DNA of 64,000 nucleotides from an uncultured Lachnospiraceae bacterium. Lineage in GTDB: Bacteria > Bacillota > Clostridia > Lachnospirales > Lachnospiraceae. The translations under genes were made by a program, and so were the position numbers. The notes below the pieces were generated by a model. That model made no database searches, had not been told where the DNA came from, and saw nothing but the letters and a program-made list of their open reading frames with translations. Every line of letters starts with the position of its first letter. Position 1 is the stretch's first letter. Below are positions 24,223 through 33,165 of the stretch, one piece after another. The stretch covers positions 16,753 to 80,752 of the forward strand of contig CAMZDG010000013.1 of the NCBI GenBank assembly GCA_947305245.1, in the 5' to 3' direction.

Positions 24223-25257
24223 ATGACATATTTCACTTGGCTAAAGGAGCATGGGATCTGGACGGCAATGTACCTTTTCCTGCTCTGTACCATAGAACTT
24301 TTTTTGATCACCGTGGTGGGCGGCGGCTTCCTCATGGGGTATGTTTTTGTTGCCTTGACAGGTGCATTTTTGTGCGGGACTTACGTGGAGTTTCGGCGCA
24401 CGAAGGTATATTTTGAAGAACTCGAGGGAGCCATGGAAATCCTGAAGGAAAAGTATCTGTTCTATGAGATGATCGAGCGTCAGGATGCACAGGAGGAAAA
24501 GGCGGTCAAGGAGTTGTTTTATCAGATCGAGACAAGCACGATCACGGAGCTGGAGGGTCTGAAGCGGGATTCAGAGGAATATCGTGAGTTCGTTGAGACT
24601 TGGGTGCATGAGATCAAGATCCCCATCGCGGTGATCAGGATGATCCTTGCAAATCATAAGGAAGCGGACAACGGGATCTCTAGCGAAGTGGAGCGCATGG
24701 AAAAGTATGTGGAGCAGGCGCTGTTTTACGCAAGGAGCTCCGTTGTTTCGAAGGATTATCTGGTGAGCAAGGTGAGCCTTCAAAAGATGGTGGAACAGAC
24801 AGTGCTCGCGCACAAGCGGCAGCTGCGCGAGCTCAATGCGAGGCTAAATCTCCATGATCTTGAGCGGGAGGTTTACAGTGACGGCAAGTGGCTACAGTTC
24901 ATGCTGGGGCAGGTTTTGGACAACAGCATGAAATACGCGAAGGGCAAGGATGCGGACGGCTGCGGTCTGAGCCTGGAGGTCTTTGCGACCGAGACGCCCA
25001 ATGCGATCCAGCTTCATGTGAAGGATAATGGCATTGGGATCAAGGCAAATGAAGTGGACCGGGTGTTCGACAAGGGCTTTACGGGGCAAAACGGCAGGAG
25101 CGGTGCAAAGTCCACGGGCATCGGGCTATACCTTTGCAAGAAGCTTTGCGACAAGCTGGAGCACGGGATCACATTGACTTCGAAGGAGGGCGAGGGCACG
25201 GAGGTGATCTTCATCTTCCCGCGGTCGAGTATGATGGAGGCAGCGGAACAAGCTTAA
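24223..25257 (+). CDS. Sensor histidine kinase (BceS-like, intramembrane-sensing)
   Basis: 344 residues. Two closely spaced transmembrane helices (~13-35 and ~37-55) with almost no extracellular loop, typical of BceS-type kinases that sense through their ABC transporter. The phosphoacceptor is in ETWVHEIKIPIAVIRMI (~125-141). ATP-binding motifs follow: N box QVLDNSMKYAKG, G1 DNGIGIKANEVDRVFDKGF, G2 STGIGLYLCKKL. It starts 12 nt after the response regulator and would phosphorylate its Asp59. No odd residues were seen. Confidence 0.93.
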   Translation: MTYFTWLKEHGIWTAMYLFLLCTIELFLITVVGGGFLMGYVFVALTGAFLCGTYVEFRRTKVYFEELEGAMEILKEKYLFYEMIERQDAQEEKAVKELFYQIETSTITELEGLKRDSEEYREFVETWVHEIKIPIAVIRMILANHKEADNGISSEVERMEKYVEQALFYARSSVVSKDYLVSKVSLQKMVEQTVLAHKRQLRELNARLNLHDLEREVYSDGKWLQFMLGQVLDNSMKYAKGKDADGCGLSLEVFATETPNAIQLHVKDNGIGIKANEVDRVFDKGFTGQNGRSGAKSTGIGLYLCKKLCDKLEHGITLTSKEGEGTEVIFIFPRSSMMEAAEQA

Positions 25258-25319
25258 ACCGCACGCAGGCAAAACCTATAAGGCAGGGATAAGCCGCGAG
25301 GGTGAGCGAGAGCATTAAT

Positions 25320-25335
25320 CTTACGGAATTGTAAG
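25320..25335. promoter_or_regulatory. Candidate operator upstream of the ABC operon
   Basis: CTTAC-GGAATT-GTAAG, a perfect 5-bp inverted repeat with a 6-nt spacer, followed by a related GGTAAGG at 25341-25347. It lies ~105-120 nt upstream of the ABC start, a position expected for the BceR-type binding site. Binding is inferred from position and symmetry only. Confidence 0.5.
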
Positions 25336-25440
25336 GTTGCGGTAAGGAAGAAAAATGGCAGTTTTGATGCATTGGCGATAGAATCAACTCAGAAAGCCGA
25401 AAACGTGCTGAGAAATTTAGTATGAGAGGATGACTTTTAT

Positions 25441-26214
25441 ATGGCAAAGGTATTGGAAGTATCAAATCTGCAAAAATATTATGGTTCGAAGGGGAATCTC
25501 ACGAAGGCACTGGACGACGTGAGCTTTTCCGTGGAGAACGGCGAATTCGTCGGGATCATGGGCGCGAGCGGAAGCGGAAAGACGACGCTCTTAAACTGCG
25601 TTTCGACGATCGACAAGGTGAGCGCAGGCAAGATCCTGTTAGACGGAAAGGACATCACGCATCTGGTCGGTGAATCGCTGAACGCGTTCCGCAGGGACGA
25701 GCTCGGCTTTATCTTCCAGGAGTTTAATCTGCTGGATACCATGACGGCCTTCGAGAATATCGCGTTGGCGCTTTCCATTCAAAAGGTGCCTGCGCAGACG
25801 ATCCGCGAAAAGGTGGAGGAAATTGCCGCAAAGCTTGGGATCACGGAGGTTCTTGACAAGTATCCCTATCAGATGTCCGGCGGTCAGAAGCAGCGCGTGG
25901 CCTGCGCGAGGGCAGTGGTGACAAACCCTAAGCTGATCCTTGCGGATGAGCCGACGGGTGCGTTGGACTCGAAGAGTTCCCGCATGCTGCTTGAGAGTCT
26001 GATGACCTTAAATCGTGAGCTCGGTTCCACGATCATGATGGTGACGCATGACGCGCTCAGCGCAAGCTATGCTTCTCGCATCCTGTTCATCAAGGACGGT
26101 AAGCTCTTCACGGAGCTTCGTCGCGAGGAGGGCGAGGATCGCAAGGCGTTCTACGGCCGCATCGTCCAGGTTCAGTCTCTGCTTGGCGGAGACGCGGAGG
26201 AGCTTGCCGAATGA
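25441..26214 (+). CDS. ABC transporter ATP-binding protein (BceA-like)
   Basis: 257 residues, GAGAGGATG upstream. A complete nucleotide-binding domain of the MacB/LolD type: Walker A GASGSGKTTLLN (~40-51), Q loop FIFQEFNLLD, signature LSGG-equivalent MSGGQKQRVACARAV, Walker B LILADEPTGALD, and H loop VTHDALSAS. C-terminal ~35 residues are charged. It overlaps the permease gene by 4 nt (ATGA), so the two are translationally coupled. With the large permease it likely removes or frees lipid-II-cycle targets from bacitracin-like peptides and also signals to the kinase. Confidence 0.94.
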   Translation: MAKVLEVSNLQKYYGSKGNLTKALDDVSFSVENGEFVGIMGASGSGKTTLLNCVSTIDKVSAGKILLDGKDITHLVGESLNAFRRDELGFIFQEFNLLDTMTAFENIALALSIQKVPAQTIREKVEEIAAKLGITEVLDKYPYQMSGGQKQRVACARAVVTNPKLILADEPTGALDSKSSRMLLESLMTLNRELGSTIMMVTHDALSASYASRILFIKDGKLFTELRREEGEDRKAFYGRIVQVQSLLGGDAEELAE

Positions 26215-28253
26215 ATACCTGGAAATTAGCCTTCACCAACATGAAAAAAAGCGTCAGCGATTACGTGGTGTATTTCATCACCCTGATCTTTGGCGTTGCG
26301 ATCTTTTACATTTTCAATGCGATCGGAGATCAGGCGCTGGTAAACGACCTCTCTAGCTCCGGCTATGAGATCGTCCAGACAATGATCTCGCTCCTTACGG
26401 GCGCGTCCATTGGCGTTGCGCTGGTACTGGGGTTCCTCATCGTATATGCCAACAATTTCCTGATCCGCAGGAGGAAGAAGGAGTTCGGCATTTATCTGCT
26501 GCTCGGCATGGGAAAAAAGCAGGTTTCGAAGATCCTGTTTTGCGAGACGCTGATCGCGGGACTGATCTCCTTAGGGGTAGGCCTGGCGCTCGGAACGCTT
26601 GGCTCGCAGTTTTTATCCTTCCTGGTCGGGAACTTTTTCGACGCGGACTTAAGCCATTATCAGTTCCGTTTCTCGCTGATGGCATCGATCAAGACCGTGA
26701 TCGCCTTTGTGGTCATGAACCTTGTGGTTTTGATGTTCCACGCGGCGACGATCACGAAGTATCAGCTGGTGGACCTGCTTTCCGCAGGGAAAAAGCCGGA
26801 GACCAACATTGTAAGCGGCTCCGTGCTCAATCTGATTCTTTTTGTACTCTCCGCGATCGCGCTTGGATATGCCTATTATCGTGTTGCCTTTTGCGCAGAT
26901 CAGATCTACATGAAAGAGATGTTCCGTCTGATCCTGATCGGCATCGTGGCGAACATGGTACTGTTCCGTTCGCTTGCCGGGTTTCTCATGGAGGTCATCC
27001 GGCGCTGCAAGGGCTTTTATTTCAAGAACCTCAATGCCTTTGTCCTTCGGCAGTTTTGCGCGGGGCTTCGCAGTTCTTCCATCACGATGGGGATCATTTG
27101 TCTGATGTTGTTCGCGACCATCCTTTCGTTCGTGATCGGCTTTTCTCTTGCAAAGCAGTTCCAGGGAAATGCCAGGGAGATGACGCCCGTGGACTTTTCC
27201 ATCAGACGTGATGACGGCATGACTGTGTCGGATTATTTCGCTCAGGTGGGGCATCCCATGAGTGAATTCGCGAAAGAAGGCTTCGTGGAGGTTCCGGTCT
27301 ATGCCCACCAAGGGCTGATGTTCGAGGAGACGGTCGGCGGATTTATCGCAGACTTAAAGGAGCAATTCCCGCGCGCGATCTTCTGGGGATATCCCGCGGA
27401 GATCATGGCGCTTTCAGATTTTAATGCGTTGATGAGGGTTTATGGACAGCCAGAATTGCAACTTGCCGGGGATACTTATGCGGTTGCCTGCACCTTTGAC
27501 GTGTTCCGCGAATCCCGCGACCAGGCCCTTCTCGAGGGCTGTGAGATTCCCGTGGGTGACACTGTGCTGAAGCCGGGACTGACGAGTTGTCTGAATGAAT
27601 ATCTCATGATGGCCGGGATCAGTCTTGACACGGGCACCATCATTATTCCGGATGCGGTAGCGAGGAAGGGCGTGGAAGAAGGGATCCTCGCGGTGAAAGA
27701 CTATATCGCGGCCGGTGATTATAAGGCAATTTCGAAGAGTGAAAAAAGGGCGATCGACGACATGGTCAATGACGTGACCGTCGGCGGTGATAAGTCGAAC
27801 TACATTGGCAACATTGGGCAGCAGCACATGATGGCGGGCACGAAGATCGCCGTCCGTGAGTCCAACAATGGCCTGGCCATGATGGTGACCTTCCTTGTAA
27901 CCTACGTGGGCGTCGTGTTCCTGCTTTCGAGCGCCGCGATCCTTTCCCTGAAGGCCTTGTCGGAGTCGATCGATTCGCAGGGCCGATATGATATCTTGAA
28001 AAAGCTTGGATGCGGCGGGAAGATGCTGCGCCGCGCCCTGTATGCGCAGATCGGGATCTTTTTCCTGCTTCCCATGTTGATCGCAGGGATCCATTCCGCT
28101 TTTGGCGTCAGCTTCGCAAAGTATTCGCTGAAATCCCTGCTTTCGATCGAGGCGGGCCATGGCATCCTGGTGACCTGCATTGTGCTGGCGGTTCTTTACG
28201 GAGGATATCTTTTCGCAGCGATCCGCAGCAGTGAGAAAATTGTGAGACTTTAA
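26211..28253 (+). CDS. BceB-like FtsX-family permease
   Basis: 680 residues. N-terminal WKLAFTNMKKSVSDYVVYFI is the typical amphipathic start and first helix. Ten transmembrane segments are expected: TM1 ~18-38, then 2-4 within ~55-160, 5-8 within ~195-315, a large ~200-residue extracellular domain (~320-550), and two to three C-terminal helices (~555-675), the FtsX/MacB fold. The big loop before the last helices is the peptide-sensing module in BceB. The gene ends its operon, with a terminator 23 nt downstream. Confidence 0.93.
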   Translation: MNTWKLAFTNMKKSVSDYVVYFITLIFGVAIFYIFNAIGDQALVNDLSSSGYEIVQTMISLLTGASIGVALVLGFLIVYANNFLIRRRKKEFGIYLLLGMGKKQVSKILFCETLIAGLISLGVGLALGTLGSQFLSFLVGNFFDADLSHYQFRFSLMASIKTVIAFVVMNLVVLMFHAATITKYQLVDLLSAGKKPETNIVSGSVLNLILFVLSAIALGYAYYRVAFCADQIYMKEMFRLILIGIVANMVLFRSLAGFLMEVIRRCKGFYFKNLNAFVLRQFCAGLRSSSITMGIICLMLFATILSFVIGFSLAKQFQGNAREMTPVDFSIRRDDGMTVSDYFAQVGHPMSEFAKEGFVEVPVYAHQGLMFEETVGGFIADLKEQFPRAIFWGYPAEIMALSDFNALMRVYGQPELQLAGDTYAVACTFDVFRESRDQALLEGCEIPVGDTVLKPGLTSCLNEYLMMAGISLDTGTIIIPDAVARKGVEEGILAVKDYIAAGDYKAISKSEKRAIDDMVNDVTVGGDKSNYIGNIGQQHMMAGTKIAVRESNNGLAMMVTFLVTYVGVVFLLSSAAILSLKALSESIDSQGRYDILKKLGCGGKMLRRALYAQIGIFFLLPMLIAGIHSAFGVSFAKYSLKSLLSIEAGHGILVTCIVLAVLYGGYLFAAIRSSEKIVRL

Positions 28254-28275
28254 TTTGATTTCTGGAAAAGTAAAG

Positions 28276-28306
28276 CCGCGGGCCGCAAAAAGGGCTCGCG
28301 GTTTTT
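28276..28306 (+). terminator. Rho-independent terminator of the BceAB-like operon
   Basis: 9-bp stem CCGCGGGCC / GGCTCGCGG (one G-T pair) with an 8-nt loop, followed by TTTTT. Confidence 0.85.
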
Positions 28307-28330
28307 GGCTTTCCGGGTTGGATTTTTTCC

Positions 28331-28359
28331 TTGCATATTATGCGGAAATACTATATAAT
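28331..28359 (+). promoter_or_regulatory. Sigma-A promoter of the aconitase-family gene
   Basis: TTGCAT, 17-nt spacer, TATAAT; ends 67 nt before the start codon. The ribosome binding site AGGAGG lies close to the ATG. Confidence 0.8.
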
Positions 28360-28426
28360 CTGACTGTTCGCAAATGATCAAAATGCGGACGATTGTTTAC
28401 GATTTCGGATAACTAGGAGGACGATC

Positions 28427-30724
28427 ATGATCGAATTACTGCAGGGCGGCGCATATCTTGTAGGCGGCACCGAGGTCATCAGGGATGACGCGGATGCAGT
28501 CGCAGCCATCAAGGCAAAGACCGGAAAGGAGATCTCGAAGGCTGAGGCGGCGAAGAATACCATCGCCTATGGTATTTTGGAAAGCCACAATACTTCCGGC
28601 AACATGGAGAAGCTTAAGATCCGTTTTGACAAGCTGACCAGCCATGACATCACTTTCGTTGGCATTATTCAGACGGCCAGGGCTTCAGGACTTCAGAAGT
28701 TCCCCATGCCTTACGTGCTGACCAACTGTCACAATTCCCTTTGTGCGGTGGGCGGTACCATCAATGAGGATGACCACATGTTTGGTCTTTCCTGCGCGAA
28801 GAAATATGGCGGTGTTTACGTTCCCCCTCATCAGGCAGTCATTCATCAGTTTGCAAGAGAGATGCTTGCCGGCGGCGGACGTATGATCCTCGGAAGTGAT
28901 TCCCATACCCGTTACGGTGCACTCGGCACCATGGCCATGGGCGAGGGTGGTCCCGAGCTGGTAAAGCAGCTTTTGAATCAGACCTATGACATTAACATGC
29001 CCGGCGTTGTCGGCGTGTATCTGACCGGTGCACCCGTAAAGGGCGTTGGACCTCAGGACGTGGCGCTTGCGATCATCGGCGCCGTGTTCAAGAACGGCTA
29101 CGTGAAGAATAAGGTGATGGAGTTTGTGGGCCCCGGCGTTGCAAGCCTTTCCGCAGATTTCCGTATCGGCATCGACGTCATGACGACGGAGACGACCTGT
29201 CTGTCCTCGATTTGGAAGACGGATGATCAGATCAAGGAATTCTATGACATTCACGGCCGCAGCGAGGATTATAAGGAACTCAATCCCGGCGAGGTGGCAT
29301 ATTATGACGGCATGATCATGATCGATCTTTCGACGATCCGTCCCATGATCGCAATGCCGTTCCATCCCAGCAATACCTATACCATCGAGGAGCTGAACGC
29401 AAACCTCATGGACATTCTCGATGAGACCGAAAAGAGAGCACTGGTAAGCCTTGACGGCGCAGTGGAGTATCATCTGAAGGATAAGGTGAAGAACGGCAAG
29501 TTCATCGTAGATCAGGGTATCATCGCAGGCTGTGCGGGCGGCGGCTTCGAGAATATATGCGCGGCAGCAGACATCTTAAAGGGTCAGTATATTGGCGCGG
29601 ATGAGTTCACTTTGAGCGTATATCCTGCTTCCATGCCGGTTTACATGGAGCTGATCAGAAACGGCTGCGCCGCAACGATCCTTGAGACGGGCGCCGTGAT
29701 GAAGACGGCCTTCTGCGGACCTTGCTTTGGCGCTGGCGACACGCCTGCAAACAATGCATTCTCCATCCGTCACTCCACCAGAAACTTCCCGAACAGAGAG
29801 GGAAGCAAGCTTCAGAACGGTCAGATCTCTTCCGTGGCCCTCATGGATGCAAGATCCATCGCGGCAACGGCTGCAAACAAGGGCGTGCTGACGCCTGCGA
29901 CCGATTTCGACGGTGAGTTCGGCAAGTATAAATATCATTTCGATTCCAAGATTTACGCGAACCGCGTATTTGATTCCAAGGGCGTGGCAGATCCGAACGC
30001 GGAGATCCACTTTGGTCCGAACATCAAGGACTGGCCTGCAATGGGCGCGCTGCCTGAGAACCTGGTGCTCCGCGTTGTCAGCGAGATCCATGATCCCGTG
30101 ACGACGACCGACGAGCTGATCCCTTCGGGCGAGACCTCTTCCTATCGTTCCAATCCTTTGGGACTGGCTGAGTTCACCCTGAGCCGTAAGGATCCCGCTT
30201 ACGTGGGCCTTGCAAAGGACATCCAGAAGGCTGAGAAGGCAAGAATGGCCGGCGAGCATCCCTGCCAGGCACATCCCGACGTAAAGCCCGTGATGAATGC
30301 CGTAAAGACGCAGTTTGCTGACGCAAGCCATGAGAACACCGGCTTTGGTTCCACGATCTTTGCCGTGAAGCCTGGCGATGGTTCCGCAAGAGAGCAGGCC
30401 GCTTCCTGCCAAAAGGTGCTTGGCGGCTGGGCAAACATTGCGAACGAATATGCGACGAAGAGATATCGTTCCAACCTGATCAACTGGGGCATGCTGCCCT
30501 TCCTGATCGCAGAGGGCGAGCTTCCCTTCAAGAACCTGGATTACCTCTTCATCCCCGGCATCAAGAAGGCCGTGGAGGAGAAGGCAGAGGTGATCAAGGC
30601 ATATAAGGTGGATGCGGAAGGCGGCGCACTTGGCGAGGCATTTGACCTGCGTCTTGGCGAGCTCACAGACGAGGAACGCCAGATCATCTTAAAGGGCTGC
30701 CTTATCAATTATAATCGCGTGTAA
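28427..30724 (+). CDS. Aconitase-family hydratase (YbhJ-like)
   Basis: 765 residues, strong AGGAGG. Cys ligands of the 4Fe-4S cluster are seen in [10 protein letters not shown] and [10 protein letters not shown], with the latter followed by [16 protein letters not shown], the substrate-binding loop of aconitases. [20 protein letters not shown] is the conserved Ser/His region of domains 1-3. Overall length and the start [14 protein letters not shown] fit the YbhJ-like branch rather than AcnA (~890) or the bacterial AcnB. It may isomerise citrate or a related hydroxy acid by dehydration and rehydration; the exact substrate is uncertain. No citrate synthase or isocitrate dehydrogenase gene is nearby. 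Confidence 0.87.
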   Translation: MIELLQGGAYLVGGTEVIRDDADAVAAIKAKTGKEISKAEAAKNTIAYGILESHNTSGNMEKLKIRFDKLTSHDITFVGIIQTARASGLQKFPMPYVLTNCHNSLCAVGGTINEDDHMFGLSCAKKYGGVYVPPHQAVIHQFAREMLAGGGRMILGSDSHTRYGALGTMAMGEGGPELVKQLLNQTYDINMPGVVGVYLTGAPVKGVGPQDVALAIIGAVFKNGYVKNKVMEFVGPGVASLSADFRIGIDVMTTETTCLSSIWKTDDQIKEFYDIHGRSEDYKELNPGEVAYYDGMIMIDLSTIRPMIAMPFHPSNTYTIEELNANLMDILDETEKRALVSLDGAVEYHLKDKVKNGKFIVDQGIIAGCAGGGFENICAAADILKGQYIGADEFTLSVYPASMPVYMELIRNGCAATILETGAVMKTAFCGPCFGAGDTPANNAFSIRHSTRNFPNREGSKLQNGQISSVALMDARSIAATAANKGVLTPATDFDGEFGKYKYHFDSKIYANRVFDSKGVADPNAEIHFGPNIKDWPAMGALPENLVLRVVSEIHDPVTTTDELIPSGETSSYRSNPLGLAEFTLSRKDPAYVGLAKDIQKAEKARMAGEHPCQAHPDVKPVMNAVKTQFADASHENTGFGSTIFAVKPGDGSAREQAASCQKVLGGWANIANEYATKRYRSNLINWGMLPFLIAEGELPFKNLDYLFIPGIKKAVEEKAEVIKAYKVDAEGGALGEAFDLRLGELTDEERQIILKGCLINYNRV

Positions 30725-30779
30725 GTCGTGAGCAAACAGGCCGCGCTGCGTTGCGAGGCGTTTGCGGAAAGGAAAGAAC

Positions 30780-31265
30780 ATGCTGTTTAATGCAAAGATA
30801 GAAAATCCAATGTTGATCGGTGCCATTGAAATCATGAAAAGGGACGAGGAGCAGGATCCGAAGAAGCGCGAGGCGGTTCTGGAGGAGATCCTAAAGGCGA
30901 CCTTCCTGTGCCCTGCCACCGTTTCTCAGCCGCCTCTGGAGGGAGAGGACGGCAAGCCGTATCTTCCGGACGATTGCGAGGTACAGCAGAAGATGGTGAA
31001 GGACAAAACGGGACGCCCGCTTCTTTTGGCATTTACCAGCCAAGAGGAGATGGATAAGTGGCTTGGACAGCGCGCGATCCGTGATTTCGTGTATGGCTTT
31101 GGTATGAGCTTTACGGAGTATGCGGACCTGATGCTGCAAAAGCTTCCGGACGGCTCGAGAGGACCTGCGCAGGGATTCGTGATCGATCCGTATGGCTGTG
31201 ATCTCGTGGTGGACCGTGACATGGTTGCGAACATCATGCTGCGACTTTTGCAAAGATCAAAATAA
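30780..31265 (+). CDS. SseB-like N-terminal domain protein
   Basis: 161 residues from ATG 30780 behind AAAGGAAAG; a TTG at 30762 is in frame but less likely. The pattern LEEILKATFLCPATVSQPPL, then GRPLLLAFTSQEEMDKW and PAQGFVIDPYGCDLVV, fits the SseB N-terminal domain (type III secretion-named, but widespread in bacteria with no known role). Soluble, no signal peptide. It lies 55 nt behind the aconitase gene and shares its transcript, ending at a strong terminator. Confidence 0.8.
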   Translation: MLFNAKIENPMLIGAIEIMKRDEEQDPKKREAVLEEILKATFLCPATVSQPPLEGEDGKPYLPDDCEVQQKMVKDKTGRPLLLAFTSQEEMDKWLGQRAIRDFVYGFGMSFTEYADLMLQKLPDGSRGPAQGFVIDPYGCDLVVDRDMVANIMLRLLQRSK

Positions 31266-31281
31266 AGAAAGAAGCATTTCA

Positions 31282-31311
31282 AAACCCAAGGTGACGAGCC
31301 TTGGGTTTTTT
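31282..31311 (+). terminator. Rho-independent terminator
   Basis: Perfect 10-bp stem AAACCCAAGG / CCTTGGGTTT with a 7-nt loop and a run of six T. It ends the aconitase/SseB-like transcript. Confidence 0.93.
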
Positions 31312-31387
31312 GTATAAAACCTTTTTTTGCGGCAATACTAGATGGCAAAGAGTTATCACAGCATGCCAAAAAGAAAGGAAGACTAAG

Positions 31388-32431
31388 ATGAAAAAGGATC
31401 GTCGTAATAATCAGGAAAGAAAAGAGCGGTTCATTATGGTGACGACTTCGGCGCTGGTGCTGACGGCGCTTGTCGTGACGGGAGCCTATGTCAGAAATCA
31501 TAACCGGGATTCTCAGGATCAGGGCTATACCCTTGATTTCACGGCGCTGGAAGATCGCGCGGATGAAAAACTAAAGGAGATCGCGCTGAATTCGAATCAT
31601 GACAGAAATGTTGCACTGCAGGACGGAGAAAAAAGCGGGGAAGGGCCATTAGAGGCCGGATCGGATGAGATCAAGATCCCCGGGCTGACGGAAGGAAAGA
31701 ACGGGAAGCCTTCCGGCGTGGACCAGAGCAGCAGTAAGGGAATGAGCGACGGCGCAGAGAGCGCGTCAATTGGAAAGAACAAAGCGGACGCGGAGACCGC
31801 AAAGGGCGGGAAGAATGCGTCGGATGGAAAGAAGGAAGGGACAAGTTCAGGTAACAAGGCTGCGGATGGAAAGAAGGAGCAGGCAAGCGGAAACAATGGG
31901 ACGGGCGGAAATGGGAGTCTTACGCCTGCGGGCAATCTGCTGGCGGGGGAGACGTTTCCCGAGGATACGCCTCTGATCATTCAGGAGACGGCGGCCAGTT
32001 CCGTGATCACCTCAGAGCTTCACTTTGCCCAGAGCATGGTAAAGCCGGTGAGCGGCGAGGCGCTGATCGATTATAACATGGAGCACGGCGTTTATTTCGC
32101 CACCTTGGATCAGTATAAATGCAATCCGGCCGTGATCTACGGCGCGCAGCAGGGGGAGACCGTGGCGGCCTGTGCGGACGGCAGGGTCATCAATTTGCAT
32201 GATGACGCAGTGCTGGGGCACGTGCTCGTGCTGGATCTTGGGGACGGTTACCAGGCGATCTATGGGCAGGTGGAGAATGTCGAGGTACCGATCGGCGGCA
32301 CCATTCTCGCGGGCTCAAAGCTGGCGACGGTGGCGGCGCCCACAAAGTATTACAGCGTGGAGGGAAGCAATCTGTATTTTCAGATCACGAAAAATGGAGA
32401 GAGCATCGATCCGAAGCAGTTTATGCAATAG
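31388..32431 (+). CDS. Degenerate LytM (M23-fold) membrane protein, SpoIIQ-like
   Basis: 347 residues from ATG 31388 (GGAAG upstream). One N-terminal transmembrane segment (~17-38), then a long Gly/Ser/Lys/Asp-rich linker (~75-195), then an M23-fold domain (~210-345). The fold markers are present (GETVAACADGRVINL; VLVLDLGDGYQAIYG; GSKLATVAAPTKYYSVEGSN) but the zinc ligands are not: the YxH position is YGQV and HLHF is NLYF. It therefore cannot be a normal metallopeptidase. The YFATLDQYKCNPA motif is as I recall for a Lachnospiraceae family resembling SpoIIQ, which pairs with SpoIIIAH during sporulation. Role here is inference. Confidence 0.8.
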   Translation: MKKDRRNNQERKERFIMVTTSALVLTALVVTGAYVRNHNRDSQDQGYTLDFTALEDRADEKLKEIALNSNHDRNVALQDGEKSGEGPLEAGSDEIKIPGLTEGKNGKPSGVDQSSSKGMSDGAESASIGKNKADAETAKGGKNASDGKKEGTSSGNKAADGKKEQASGNNGTGGNGSLTPAGNLLAGETFPEDTPLIIQETAASSVITSELHFAQSMVKPVSGEALIDYNMEHGVYFATLDQYKCNPAVIYGAQQGETVAACADGRVINLHDDAVLGHVLVLDLGDGYQAIYGQVENVEVPIGGTILAGSKLATVAAPTKYYSVEGSNLYFQITKNGESIDPKQFMQ

Positions 32432-32537
32432 TCTTAAAACAGTTTATGGAATCATCGCAAAGGAGTTTCTGCAATCGTGCAAAGAGAATCATGGCATGAA
32501 AAGACAGTGTGCCGCATAGGATGTACAAAGCATGTAA

Positions 32538-32669
32538 ATGGTTGGAGCAATGAGCGGACAGAGCGAGCAAATGGTTGGAGCAATGAGCGGACAGAGCGAG
32601 CAAATGGTTGGTGCGATGAGCGGACAGAGCGTGCATATGACTGGAGCGATGAGCGGGAAAAAAGAAAGG
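32538..32669 (+). repeat. 33-bp tandem repeat, four units
   Basis: Units start at 32538, 32571, 32604 and 32637; the first two are identical, the third differs at four positions, the fourth decays after ~21 bp. As 33 is divisible by three every frame repeats an 11-residue unit (in one frame MVGAMSGQSEQ). It lies directly upstream of and in frame with the lipoprotein gene. Confidence 0.92.
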
Positions 32670-32711
32670 GCGTATGAGAAGAGACTGGGAAAGCGGGAGA
32701 GAAGGCAAAGG

Positions 32712-33116
32712 ATGCGCATGACGGAGGTGTTCCTTGCGGGGATCCTGGCACTGGGAGTGCTCCTTTCGGGCTGTAATTACGAGGAGAGCGCGAAGGTGAG
32801 GGACCTGGACGCCGTGATCGTTTCGGAGGAGGCCTTGCCAAGGGAGCTAAAGGAGATCATCGACGGGAAGAAGGAGGAGGCATTTCAGCTGACCTATACG
32901 GACCGGGACTATCTCTATATCTGCATTGGTTATGGAAAACGGGAGACGGGCGGATATTCCATCGCGCTCAATGACCTGTATCTCACGGAGACGGAGGTGG
33001 TCGTGGATACCACGTTGCTTGGTCCGGAGTCCTCTGATCAGGCAAAGAAAACGGCCACTTATCCGTTTATCGTCATTAGGACGGAAACGTCTGAGCAGCC
33101 GGTGGTATTTCGGTGA
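32712..33116 (+). CDS. PrcB-like lipoprotein
   Basis: 134 residues from ATG 32712, which has GAGAGAAGG upstream and puts a good lipoprotein signal at the N-terminus (LALGVLLSGC, Cys21). The reading frame stays open upstream to 32538 through the tandem repeat, so longer forms starting at ATGs in the repeat are possible. The mature part (~35-134: LPRELKEIIDGKKEEAFQLT, GYGKRETGGYSIALNDLYL, YPFIVIRTE) matches the PrcB C-terminal domain, named from a treponemal protease complex. It probably acts outside the cell as an assembly or inhibitory domain. It follows the degenerate LytM gene. Confidence 0.75.
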   Translation: MRMTEVFLAGILALGVLLSGCNYEESAKVRDLDAVIVSEEALPRELKEIIDGKKEEAFQLTYTDRDYLYICIGYGKRETGGYSIALNDLYLTETEVVVDTTLLGPESSDQAKKTATYPFIVIRTETSEQPVVFR

Positions 33117-33163
33117 TAAGCAATTGGTGCTTCGGTGATAAGCTTTCGTATTTCGGTGACGAG
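33107..33163 (+). repeat. Three imperfect TTCGGTGATAAGC direct repeats
   Basis: Copies at 33107-33121, 33129-33143 and 33149-33163 (the last reads TTCGGTGACGAGC). The first overlaps the stop codon of the lipoprotein gene. They look like a small slippage array. Confidence 0.6.
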
Positions 33164-33165
33164 CC

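Noticed and set aside
28685..30412. Two long minus-strand frames opposite the aconitase-family gene
   Set aside because: Fully inside a gene with intact family motifs; no start signals.
32215..32250. Further GGGGACGG match inside the LytM gene
   Set aside because: Only eight bases match and the flanks differ; explained by the coding sequence LGDGYQ.
32538..32669. Tandem repeat considered as a CRISPR array
   Set aside because: Units are directly adjacent without unique spacers and no cas genes are present.
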